DNA from: CBDCTM01 sp965222005
GTDB taxonomy: Bacteria; Bacteroidota; Bacteroidia; Chitinophagales; Saprospiraceae
DNA: 64,000 bases
Direction: 5' to 3'
Assembly: GCA_965222005.1 (NCBI GenBank)
Contig: OZ244935.1
Location: forward strand, 5,270,001 to 5,334,000
Part shown: positions 11,901 to 20,000 of the stretch, one piece after another
How the letters are laid out: each line of letters opens with the position of its first letter
Numbering within the stretch: position 1 is the first letter of the stretch
Translations under genes and position numbers: made by a program
The notes under the pieces: generated by a model
Seen by the model: only the letters and a program-made list of their open reading frames with translations
What the model was told of the DNA's origin: nothing
Databases searched by the model: none

Positions 11901-14900
11901 AAATTCCGGGTGATGGCGCCATACATATCATTACCGTACAGGATTTGGAAACGCTTTTTTGTGCTGCTAGTGTACAGATACAAACTCCCGACTGTACGCC
12001 CGAACCATGCTCCATCTCTAACCCTCAAATAGCATTCAGCTCGCCAATCAACCACTTCGTCGAAGTCCGCGACTTCGACTTCGCTCCTAGCAACATCGAT
12101 ATCACTATCGGCGATACCGTCACTTTCATCTGGACCGGAGCTGTGCCACATACTTCTACCTCCGATGCCGCCTCAGGGCCCGACAGCTGGGATAGTGGCC
12201 TCCTCGCCCAGGGCGCTACTTTCAGCATCGTCCCATCTCAAACCGGCAATCATCCATACTACTGCATCCCTCATGGGGCCCCAGGTGGCATTGGTATGGC
12301 TGGAACCATACAGGTCAATCCCCCTTGCAACAACGGCAATGTCAGCGGACTCCTTACTTTCAACTCCGGTGCAGGAAATGCCGATCAATTCAACATCCTC
12401 CTCGATGGTAACCTGTATCCCCAAAGTCCTTTCGACTATCATCCATCTGGTAATAATCAAGTCCTTATCAATCTGCCCGGAGATGGACTACAGCATCAAT
12501 TCTCCATCATCGATCTAATAGATCCCGATTGTAGCCAAATTTTCTCCGCTAACATCCCCGATTGTTCGCCGCCTTGCCAATTGCAACTCACTGCTATACC
12601 CGGTGATTGTAATGCCGATAACAATATCCCCATCCAGCTCACTATAACTGCTGCTAACTCTACCAGCAATGGATTCAACATCCTCCTCGATGGTAATTTG
12701 CATCCCGGAAGTCCATATCCGTACAGCAATTCTGGAACTACAGATATCCTTATCCTGCTCGAAGGAGATGGACTCAGCCATGATATCTCAGCCGTCGATC
12801 TCGATGACAGCAACTGCACTGATCTCGTAAATGTCCAGCTCATCGACTGTACGCCCGAACCATGCTCCATCTCTAACCCTCAAATAGCATTCAGCTCGCC
12901 AATCAACCACTTCGTCGAAGTACGCGACTTCGACTTCACTCCTAGCAACATCGATATCACTATCGGCGATACTGTCACTTTCATCTGGACCGGAGCTGTG
13001 CCACATACTTCTACCTCCGATGCCGCCTCAGGGCCCGACAGCTGGGATAGTGGCCTCCTCGCCCAGGGCGCTACTTTCAGCATCGTCCCATCTCAAACCG
13101 GCAATCATCCATACTACTGCATCCCTCATGGGGCCCCAGGTGGCATTGGTATGGCTGGAACCATACAGGTCAATCCCCCTTGCAACAACGGCAATGTCAG
13201 CGGACTCCTTACTTTCAACTCCGGTGCAGGAAATGCCGATCAATTCAACATCCTCCTCGATGGTAACCTGTATCCCCAAAGTCCTTTCGACTATCATCCA
13301 TCTGGTAATAATCAAGTCCTTATCAATCTGCCCGGAGATGGACTACAGCATCAATTCTCCATCGTCGATCTAATAGATCCCGATTGTAGCCAAACTTTCT
13401 CCGCTAACATCCCCGATTGTTCGCCGCCTTGCGAATTGCAACTCGATGCAATCACCGGAGATTGTAATGCCGATAACAATATCCCCATCCAGCTCACTAT
13501 AACTGCTGCTAACTCTACCAGCAATGAGTTCAACATCCTCCTCGATGGTAATTTACATCCCGGAAGCCCATATCCGTACAGCAATTCTGGAACTACAGAT
13601 ATCCTTATCCTGCTCGAAGGAGATGGACTCAGCCATGATATCTCAGCCGTCGATCTCGATGACAGCAATTGCACTGATCTCGTAAATGTCCAGCTCATCG
13701 ATTGTACGCCCGAACCATGCTCCATCTCTAACTCTCAAATAGCATTCAGCTCGCCAATCAACCACTTCGTCGAAGTCCGCGATTTCGACTTCACTCCTAG
13801 CAACATCGATATCACTATCGGCGATACCGTCACTTTCATCTGGACCGGAGCTGTGCCACATACTTCTACCTCCGATGCCGCCTCAGGGCCCGACAGCTGG
13901 GATAGTGGCCTCCTCGCCCAGGGCGCTACTTTCAGCATCGTCCCATCTCAAACCGGCAATCATCCATACTACTGCATCCCTCATGGGGGCCCAGGTGGCA
14001 TTGGTATGGCTGGGACCATACAGGTCAATCCCCCTTGCAACAACGGCAATGTCAGCGGACTCCTTACTTTCAACTCCGGTGCAGGAAATGCCGATCAATT
14101 CAACATCCTCCTCGATGGTAACCTGTATCCCCAAAGTCCTTTCGACTATCATCCATCTGGTAATAATCAAGTCCTTATCAATCTGCCCGGAGATGGACTA
14201 CAGCATCAATTCTCCATCGTCGATCTAATAGATCCCGATTGCAGCCAAACTTTCTCCGCTAACATCCCCGATTGTACCCCGCCTTGCCAATTGCAACTCG
14301 ATGCAATCACCGGAGATTGTAATGCCGATAACAATATCCCCATCCAGCTCACTATAACTGCTGCTAACTCTACCAGCAATGGATTCAACATCCTCCTCGA
14401 TGGTAATTTGCATCCCGGAAGTCCATATCCGTACAGCAATTCTGGAACTACAGATATCCTTATCCTGCTCGAAGGAGATGGACTCAGCCATGATATCTCA
14501 GCCGTCGATCTCGATGACAGCAACTGCACTGATCTCGTAAATGTCCAGCTCATCGACTGTACGCCCGAACCATGCTCCATCTCTAACTCTCAAATAGCAT
14601 TCAGCTCGCCAATCAACCACTTCGTCGAAGTACGCGACTTCGACTTCACTCCTAGCAACATCGATATCACTATCGGCGATACTGTCACTTTCATCTGGAC
14701 CGGAGCTGTGCCACATACTTCTACCTCCGATGCCGCCTCAGGGCCCGACAGCTGGGATAGTGGCCTCCTCGCCCAGGGCGCTACTTTCAGCATCGTCCCA
14801 TCTCAAACCGGCAATCATCCATACTACTGCATCCCTCATGGGGCCCCAGGTGGCATTGGTATGGCTGGAACCATACAGGTCAATCCCCCTTGCAACAACG

Positions 14901-17011
14901 GCAATGTCAGCGGACTCCTTACTTTCAACTCCGGTGCAGGAAATGCCGATCAATTCAACATCCTCCTCGATGGTAACCTGTATCCCCAAAGTCCTTTCGA
15001 CTATCATCCATCTGGTAATAATCAAGTCCTTATCAATCTGCCCGGAGATGGACTACAGCATCAATTCTCCATCATCGATCTAATAGATCCCGATTGTAGC
15101 CAAACTTTCTCCGCTAACATCCCCGATTGTTCGCCGCCTTGCGAATTGCAACTCGTAAATATTCAAAACAGTGAATGTAATAGCGTTGATTCGGTTGAAG
15201 TAACTCTTTGGATTATAGCAGAAAATCAGGGAAGCACTTTTGACTTGCTTGTAGATAATAATATTTATCAAAATAATCTAAGCTATAATTCGGGAGATAC
15301 AACTGTTTATAGTATCCTATTAGCAGGCGATGGATTATTGCACGAGATAACAATACGCGATTCAGAATATTTAGATTGCCTGGCTACAACTTCCATCATC
15401 CTTCCGGATTGTACCGAGAGCTGCGTTATTGATATAACGAACATCCAACTTATAAATTCAGCCCTTCATATTGTTGAAGTATTGGACTTTGAATATTCTC
15501 CCAAAGACATTACCGTAAATGAAGGAGATACTGTTCGTTTTATATGGATCGGAGCTATTCCGCATACTGTGACTTCGGATGTTACTGCTGGTCCAGATGC
15601 ATTCAATTCAGGCTTGCTCGGACAGGGAGCCGTTTTCGATCTGGTATTTGAAGAGCCTGGAACTCACCCTTACTATTGTATTCCTCATGGATCTCCTGGA
15701 GGAATTGGTATGGCGGGTACCATCACGGTTGTAAATCAGTGTGATGACGAAAAGCTTGGGGTGCAAGTTTTGTTTACTGCAGCCAATGGCAGCCAAACTG
15801 GTTATAATGTTTTGATCGACAATATACTGGAAACTGGCAGCCCGTTTATATACGAGGCTGGAGGTGTGAATCAAATCACTATTCAAGTTCCAGCCAACGG
15901 TATGAATCACACCATTCAAATAGAGGATGCGGTTAATGCGAGTTGTAGTGCCGATACAAGTATTTTAATGCCTGACTGTTCAAATCCGTGTTTTGGTTTG
16001 CAAAGCAGTTTTGCTTATACGTTAACCAACGAAATGCTTCAAATCAGTTTTACCGACTTATCGGATGGCAACTTTGACAGCTGGGGTTGGACATTTGGCG
16101 ACGGGAACACATCTTCGGAGCAAAACCCGATTCACACCTATTCTTCTTCGGGAGAGTATGAGGTCTGTTTGATTGTCAAAAATACTTCGCTCAACTGTAC
16201 AGATACTTTTTGTACTAACATTGTAATAGAGGAATATATTTGTAGTGCCAGCTTCAGCTATGAGATAGAAGGTTTGGTTGTTCACTTTTCCAACACTTCA
16301 GTCACAAGTCAAGGGTTAAACGGCATCATGTGGGATTTTGGAGATAATTTTGGTGCCAGCAACTTGCAAGATGTCAGTCACGAATATGATAGCCTGGGCC
16401 AGTATGTAGTTTGCCTGACAGTATTGGCTGACTCCTGTCAAAGTACTTTTTGCGATACAATCAACTTGAGTAATCCCTGCTTACTGTTTACACCTGACTT
16501 TGCATTTGCAGTTGATCAGGATGAGCTTTGTATTCAGTTGACAGATTTAACTACCACTTCTCCGGATCAGTGGCTTTGGGGATTTGGTGATGGCAATACA
16601 TCGAATGAGCAGAATCCAAGGCATTGTTACGATGGCCCTGGCAATTACAATATTTGCTTGCTTGTACAGGATACCGTCTTAGATTGCAACGAATCAATTT
16701 GTAAAAAGATAAATATTGAAACGACAGCTACCAAAAACATATTCCTGTCGAACCAAAAATTGGTTATCCATCCCAATCCATCTAGCTTATTGCAACAACG
16801 TTGGATAGTACGGGGAATTCAACCGAATGACTACAATCAGCTGTTAGCGTTGAAAATGTATGGTATGGCAGGAAAAACTATTGCAAAAGATAAAGTAATT
16901 GGAGCAGAGCAAATTGAGTTGAAGGTTGATCGTATGCTTTCTGCGGGTGTATATGTAATTGAGCTTCGCGCAGAAAGAGTCATTTACAGAGGCAAACTAA
17001 TTGTCCAGTAA
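5999..17011 (+). CDS. Giant T9SS-secreted protein with twelve plastocyanin-like (cupredoxin) domains
   Basis: A 3670-residue protein; the start is the first of two adjacent ATGs (5999 or 6002). Order: signal peptide; one PKD domain (~23-100); a long region of ~95-residue Cys-bordered beta modules (typical words LIDG, GSPYPY, GDGQSH) interrupted by twelve cupredoxin domains; three PKD domains (~3335-3565); and a T9SS type A sorting domain from ~3586 ending GKLIVQ. The cupredoxins begin near nt 6629, 7480, 8336, 9191, 10044, 10906, 11476, 12049, 12904, 13759, 14614 and 15466. Each keeps the type 1 copper ligands: a His before TTSD or STSD, the Cys in YYC, the His in PHG and the Met in GM. The Cys-to-Met loop reads C-x2-H-x7-M, three residues longer than in plastocyanin. 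The protein should be exported and surface-bound or released. Copper binding is inferred from the ligands; storage, buffering or electron transfer are all possible. CusA follows 63 bases later. Confidence 0.88.
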   Translation: MMKFYCSFAFYFSLLTLSLSQNCTADFTFDPMDLTVTFTDQSVSNDGSPIISWFWDFDDGNTSSVQNPIHTYTSAEDYNVCLTITTGNGCSNSICYEVEICELVISATVGTSCNANNNVQVDVTITDPYDAAREINVLLDGTPIPGSPFDIDDVNPVILTLSVPGDGLTHTIDAQSTRVGTCAASFSFTTTDCTSGCFLSGISTQYVGSVTHIVEVRDNFFSPSSTTLNAADIVEFQWIDGGHTSTSDATSGPDSWNSGELGAGATYSVTINNPGTHPYYCIPHGGPGGAGMSGTIIANCPAGNNFTINVTFNTTVANPAGFNLIIDGVVDPGSPYPYQGTGQNSVTTTIAGDGMAHTITIEDVNTPSCSISTVFNAPNCGAAPNCSISLSATEVGPCDASNQVPVDITVTSVNGGTAGFNLFIDGNLVSGSPFPYGGGSTVINVNVAGDGQSHTILAEDVITTTCSGSTNITTTNCSVQCALTNLNLSTGNPITHTVEVQDFQFAPANISISVNDNVNFIWTGAVPHSTTSDATSGPDSWDSGVIGAGSSFQVTINSVGVHPYYCTPHGGPGGVGMAGSITANATCNNGNVAVAVSFNEVGGSFNGFNVLVDGTVTPGSPYSYDPSGANTVSVDVPGDGQSHSIELRDFDDPACTISGNIATPNCNAPTCQLSASATQNGGCNGNNVSYDLEVSDTGGGAGGFNVLIDGTITPGSPYPYSGTGTTTVSINITGDGQSHNIDVQDVDQSACNTSLSVTTPDCSVQCALTNLNLSTGNPITHTVEVQDFQFAPASISVSVNDNVNFIWTGAVPHSTTSDATSGPDSWDSGVIGAGSSFQVTINSVGVHPYYCTPHGGPGGVGMAGSITANAACNNGNVAVAVSFNEVGGSFNGFNVLVDGTVTPGSPYSYDPSGANTVSVDVPGDGQSHSIELRDFDDPACTISGNITTPNCNAPTCQISATATQNGGCNGNNVSYDLEVSDTGGGIGGFNVLIDGTITPGSPYPYSGTGTTTVSINITGDGQNHNIDVQDVDQSACNTSLSVTTPNCSVQCALTNLNLSTGNPITHTVEVQDFQFFPHEIMIGLGDTVRFIWTGVVEHTTTSDATTGPDSWDSGLLGQGAEYTVVFNTLGDHSYYCIPHGAPGGIGMAGLVTVLPACDMGGVSVNVSFQSEGGSFDGFNVYIDGGIESGSPYTYDLSGQNILNVSIPGDSLYHTIHIQDVVDLSCEILDSIQSPNCNCQLNLSLAQSGGCNNGDSVTINILLESDNVGNNGFNLTVDNLLVADSIPYDSTGSTLYMLALPGDGQAHIFEINDVNDSTCIAMDTITVSNCTDPCMLQDLQITISGGTPTTHIVEVQDFQFSPKNININLGDLVRFDWTGAIPHTSTSDAASGPDSWDSGLLQQGASFDVNIQQAGHHPYYCIPHGAPGGIGMAGSITAAPVCDNGMVNTTLSFTSINGGTSGYNVLIDGTIYAGSPFSYAPNGQNTLDLQLPGDGISHRITIQDIDDSACQIEQRIQTPDCGNTPSCSMQLEAQRISDCIPGSSDVEIQLTIIASNNGNSGYELYIDGNLHAGSPFAYDPSGTTVQNILIAGTGASRSIEVRDVDNPDCTALTNVNTPQCGTLCEVQNLQIHTHQPITHIVEVQDFDFVPSQLDVMVGDSVRFIWTGVIPHTSTSDAASGPDSWDSGLLAQGDTYIVVINTEGSHPYYCIPHGGPGGIGMAGVIEALPHCDEDRSNVNITFDIISGSALGYNVFVDGNLVNGSPFEYKNRSGYNSQVINVAGDTSTHTLTIQDLDINFCAASINYISPECLPTCQIIGLQAATGSDIVHEIEVRDFDFFPATLNAAIGETIRFVWTGSIPHTTTSDALNGPDSWDSGLLGQGATFDVVLQQAGQHQYYCIPHGGPNGIGMAGIINASSDCENDMVNVSLNFHVSNGSTNGYNVFVDGNLVNGSPFMYDDPRGNNETIIQIPGDGAIHIITVQDLETLFCAASVQIQTPDCTPEPCSISNPQIAFSSPINHFVEVRDFDFAPSNIDITIGDTVTFIWTGAVPHTSTSDAASGPDSWDSGLLAQGATFSIVPSQTGNHPYYCIPHGAPGGIGMAGTIQVNPPCNNGNVSGLLTFNSGAGNADQFNILLDGNLYPQSPFDYHPSGNNQVLINLPGDGLQHQFSIIDLIDPDCSQIFSANIPDCSPPCQLQLTAIPGDCNADNNIPIQLTITAANSTSNGFNILLDGNLHPGSPYPYSNSGTTDILILLEGDGLSHDISAVDLDDSNCTDLVNVQLIDCTPEPCSISNPQIAFSSPINHFVEVRDFDFTPSNIDITIGDTVTFIWTGAVPHTSTSDAASGPDSWDSGLLAQGATFSIVPSQTGNHPYYCIPHGAPGGIGMAGTIQVNPPCNNGNVSGLLTFNSGAGNADQFNILLDGNLYPQSPFDYHPSGNNQVLINLPGDGLQHQFSIVDLIDPDCSQTFSANIPDCSPPCELQLDAITGDCNADNNIPIQLTITAANSTSNEFNILLDGNLHPGSPYPYSNSGTTDILILLEGDGLSHDISAVDLDDSNCTDLVNVQLIDCTPEPCSISNSQIAFSSPINHFVEVRDFDFTPSNIDITIGDTVTFIWTGAVPHTSTSDAASGPDSWDSGLLAQGATFSIVPSQTGNHPYYCIPHGGPGGIGMAGTIQVNPPCNNGNVSGLLTFNSGAGNADQFNILLDGNLYPQSPFDYHPSGNNQVLINLPGDGLQHQFSIVDLIDPDCSQTFSANIPDCTPPCQLQLDAITGDCNADNNIPIQLTITAANSTSNGFNILLDGNLHPGSPYPYSNSGTTDILILLEGDGLSHDISAVDLDDSNCTDLVNVQLIDCTPEPCSISNSQIAFSSPINHFVEVRDFDFTPSNIDITIGDTVTFIWTGAVPHTSTSDAASGPDSWDSGLLAQGATFSIVPSQTGNHPYYCIPHGAPGGIGMAGTIQVNPPCNNGNVSGLLTFNSGAGNADQFNILLDGNLYPQSPFDYHPSGNNQVLINLPGDGLQHQFSIIDLIDPDCSQTFSANIPDCSPPCELQLVNIQNSECNSVDSVEVTLWIIAENQGSTFDLLVDNNIYQNNLSYNSGDTTVYSILLAGDGLLHEITIRDSEYLDCLATTSIILPDCTESCVIDITNIQLINSALHIVEVLDFEYSPKDITVNEGDTVRFIWIGAIPHTVTSDVTAGPDAFNSGLLGQGAVFDLVFEEPGTHPYYCIPHGSPGGIGMAGTITVVNQCDDEKLGVQVLFTAANGSQTGYNVLIDNILETGSPFIYEAGGVNQITIQVPANGMNHTIQIEDAVNASCSADTSILMPDCSNPCFGLQSSFAYTLTNEMLQISFTDLSDGNFDSWGWTFGDGNTSSEQNPIHTYSSSGEYEVCLIVKNTSLNCTDTFCTNIVIEEYICSASFSYEIEGLVVHFSNTSVTSQGLNGIMWDFGDNFGASNLQDVSHEYDSLGQYVVCLTVLADSCQSTFCDTINLSNPCLLFTPDFAFAVDQDELCIQLTDLTTTSPDQWLWGFGDGNTSNEQNPRHCYDGPGNYNICLLVQDTVLDCNESICKKINIETTATKNIFLSNQKLVIHPNPSSLLQQRWIVRGIQPNDYNQLLALKMYGMAGKTIAKDKVIGAEQIELKVDRMLSAGVYVIELRAERVIYRGKLIVQ
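7431..9221 (+). repeat. Tandem 855-bp repeat, first array (2.1 copies)
   Basis: The words CCGTCCAATGCGCACTCACC occur at 7431, 8286 and 9141, exactly 855 bases apart. Copies 1 and 2 are almost identical throughout; copy 3 diverges at about 9221. One unit encodes 285 residues, made of one cupredoxin and two Cys-bordered beta modules. The repeat keeps the reading frame, so gain or loss of a unit would leave the protein intact. The few differences are scattered single bases, pointing to recent duplication or gene conversion. Confidence 0.93.
11991..15155 (+). repeat. Tandem 855-bp repeat, second array (3.7 copies)
   Basis: Units begin at 11991, 12846, 13701 and 14556 with ACTGTACGCC (one base differs in the third), again exactly 855 bases apart, and similarity ends near 15155. 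The units are nearly identical DNA and encode one cupredoxin (VEVRDFDF type) plus two beta modules each. The unit length equals that of the first array although the sequences differ, so an ancestral 285-residue module was amplified at least twice. Codons here favour C in third position more than the single-copy domains between the arrays do. Confidence 0.94.
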
Positions 17012-17074
17012 TATGGCCCGACAAAGCAGTGCGCATCTGTACGTGAAGTAAAACCCAAATAATTTTTTTGAGAA

Positions 17075-20000
17075 ATGTGGCTAAAACGAAGTCTCCGTTT
17101 TTTGCTCAACCACAGCTTGTTGAGTTTGTTGGTAATGCTACTAATTGTAGCAGGCGGTTTGACTTTAATGCCATTTGAAGGTCGCATCTCATGGGTAAGC
17201 AACTTTTCGATAAGCATTGATGCGCTCCCTAATATTGGTGAAAATCAACAGATCATTTTCACGCGTTGGCCCGGACACTCTCCGCAGGATGTTGAGGATC
17301 AAATCAGTTATCCGCTGACCACCTATTTATTGGGGTTGCCCGGAGTTGCTAATGTACGCAGCAACTCCTTTTTTGGTTTTTCAAGTATTTATCTCACTTT
17401 TGAAGACCATCTTGAATTTTATTGGAGCCGCAACCGCATACTCGAAAAGCTCAATGCAATTCCGCCGCAACTATTACCCCAATCAGTGACTCCTGAACTG
17501 GGGCCTCCTGCTACTGCGCTGGGGCAAGTATTTTGGTACACCCTGGAAGGACGTGACAGTAGCGGGCAGACAACCGGAGGATGGGACTTACATGAGCTTA
17601 GAAAAATACAGGACTTTCAAGTCAGATATGCGTTACAGGCTACGCCTGGTGTTGCAGAAGTAGCTTCGGTAGGAGGATTTGTACAAGAGTTTCAAATCGT
17701 TGCTGATCCATCGAAATTGCGCTTGTTGAATGTTAGTTTATCTGAACTCCTAGCCGCTATTAAGGGGGGCAACAGGGATTCGGGAGCTGGCACGTTGGAA
17801 ATTAACAGAGCGGAATACTTTATAAGAGGGCTCGGAAAATTTGAAGGGCTTGGTGATATCGAATTGTGTTTGATCAAAGTCTCTGATTCCCAGCCCATTT
17901 ATGTTAAGGACGTAGCACAGGTCACACTAGGCCCAGCAGAGCGTAGGGGTGCGCTGGACAAATCGGGTGCCGAAGTGGTAGGTGGAGTAGTAAGCGTGCA
18001 ATACGATGCCAAGCCCATGGAAGTACTTAGCAATTTGCACAAAACTATTGCTCAGCTTCAAAATGGAATGCCGTCCAAAGTATTGAAAAATGGCAGGAAA
18101 TCTACATTGCACATCGTTCCCTTTTACGATCGATCTCAATTGATAAGCCGATCTCTCAACACACTACAACATACTCTGGCCTTAGAAATACTAATCACCA
18201 TTTTAGTCATTTTGGCAATACTATTCCGGCTCCGGGCTGCGCTGGTGGTATTTGCTTTGCTTCCATTATCAGTATTGCTTTGCTTCATTTTGATGTATGC
18301 AACCGGTATTGATGCCAATATACTGTCATTGGCAGGTATAGCTGTAGCTATTGGAAGTGTGGTAGATATTGGTATTGTAATTGTCGAAAATATCATAGCC
18401 AATAGTAAGCGTGGGCAAAAACTTCGGAAGCGGCAAATCGTCGAGGGCTTTGTTGAAGTTTATCCCGCCGTTTTTACTGCTATTGCTACTACCATTATAA
18501 GTTTTTTGCCAGTATTTTTTCTCCAGGCCGAAGAAGGAAAGCTTTTCCGGCCATTGGCATTTACAAAAACTTATGTAATGGCATCGGCATTGGCATTAGC
18601 ACTTATTGCACTGCCAGTACTCTTGCGCATTGCTTACCATAAAAAGCTCTCAAACATTCGTTCTGGCGGGTTGTCACATCTGATATTGTTAATTCCGGCA
18701 ATATATTTATTTGTACATGGAAGTGCATGGGCTATCATATTGAGCATGTTGACCGGAGTTGGGATAGCATCACATTTTGTCCAGGACAAATGGAAAAAGC
18801 GAATAATGTATGGTGGCTATTTACTCGTTATGTTAATGGTGCTCGTACGCTGGTGGCCGGTATTTGGAATAGAAACTGCGCATTGGCTTGCTTATGTATT
18901 GATGCTGCTCTGTGGTATTTTATTCTTCCTGTTTTATTACGGTATCATCCGGTTCTATAGCAAAATCCTGAAAATTTGTATTGAAAACACTTTTGTATTT
19001 CTCGCTGCTGCTATCTGTCTGATCTTTGCCGGAATATTTATTTGGAGCAATAGTGAGCAGGAATTTATGCCAGCTCTTGATGAAGGGGAGTTTTTGCTAA
19101 TGCCTACCGCTATGCCCCACGGTGGTATTGAAGAAAATCTGGAGCTGTTAAAAACGCTTGATATGCGTGTCACAGCCGTACCTGAAGTCGAGCTGGTAGT
19201 AGGCAAAATGGGTAGGGCCAATAGCGCTCTGGACCCTGCGCCTATCTCGATGTTTGAAAACCTGATTCGGTACAAAAGTGAATATCGAACGGATGACAGT
19301 GGACAGAAAATGCGATTTCGCACTGATAAAAGCGGAGCGTTCGTTCGTTCTGCCGAAGGTGAGCTTATCCCCGATTCGAAAGGAAAATACTTCCGACAAT
19401 GGCGGCCACATATCCACTCTACCAATGATATCTGGAATGAAATTGCACAAGTTAGCCGTATTCCCGGCCTTACAGCAGCTCCACGCTTGTATCCGATCGA
19501 AACGCGCTTAGTGATGCTCCAAACCGGCATGAAAGCTCCCTTGGGCATCAAAGTAAAAGGAAGTAATTTAAAAGAGATGGAGGATTTTTCGCTGGCACTA
19601 GAAAAAATCCTCAAGAATATAAAAGGTATTCGTCCTGCCACCGTCATTGCCGATCGTACAGTAGCCAAGCCTTATCTCTTGATCGATATTGACAGGGTAC
19701 TCGCAGCCAGATATGGACTTCAGCTTGAGCAAATTCAGCAGCAAATCGAAATGGCAATCGGAGGGAAACCTATTGGTGAGGTAATTCAAGGCAGGCAACG
19801 ATTTGATATTGCTATTCGCTATCCGAGAGCTACAAGAAATAGCCCGGAAGCTATTGAAGGCCTGCTTATCCATACTCCCCGACATAGTACAATACCTCTG
19901 GGTGAGGTAGTGGAAATACGCTACGAAACCGGCGCACAGATGATCAAGAGTGAAGATGGTTTTTTGGTCAGTTATATCACCTTTGATAAGCAGCCAGATT

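Noticed and set aside
5999..17011. Multicopper oxidase identity for the giant protein
   Set aside because: The domains lack the HxH and HCHxxxH motifs needed for type 2/3 copper centres; only type 1-like sites are visible.
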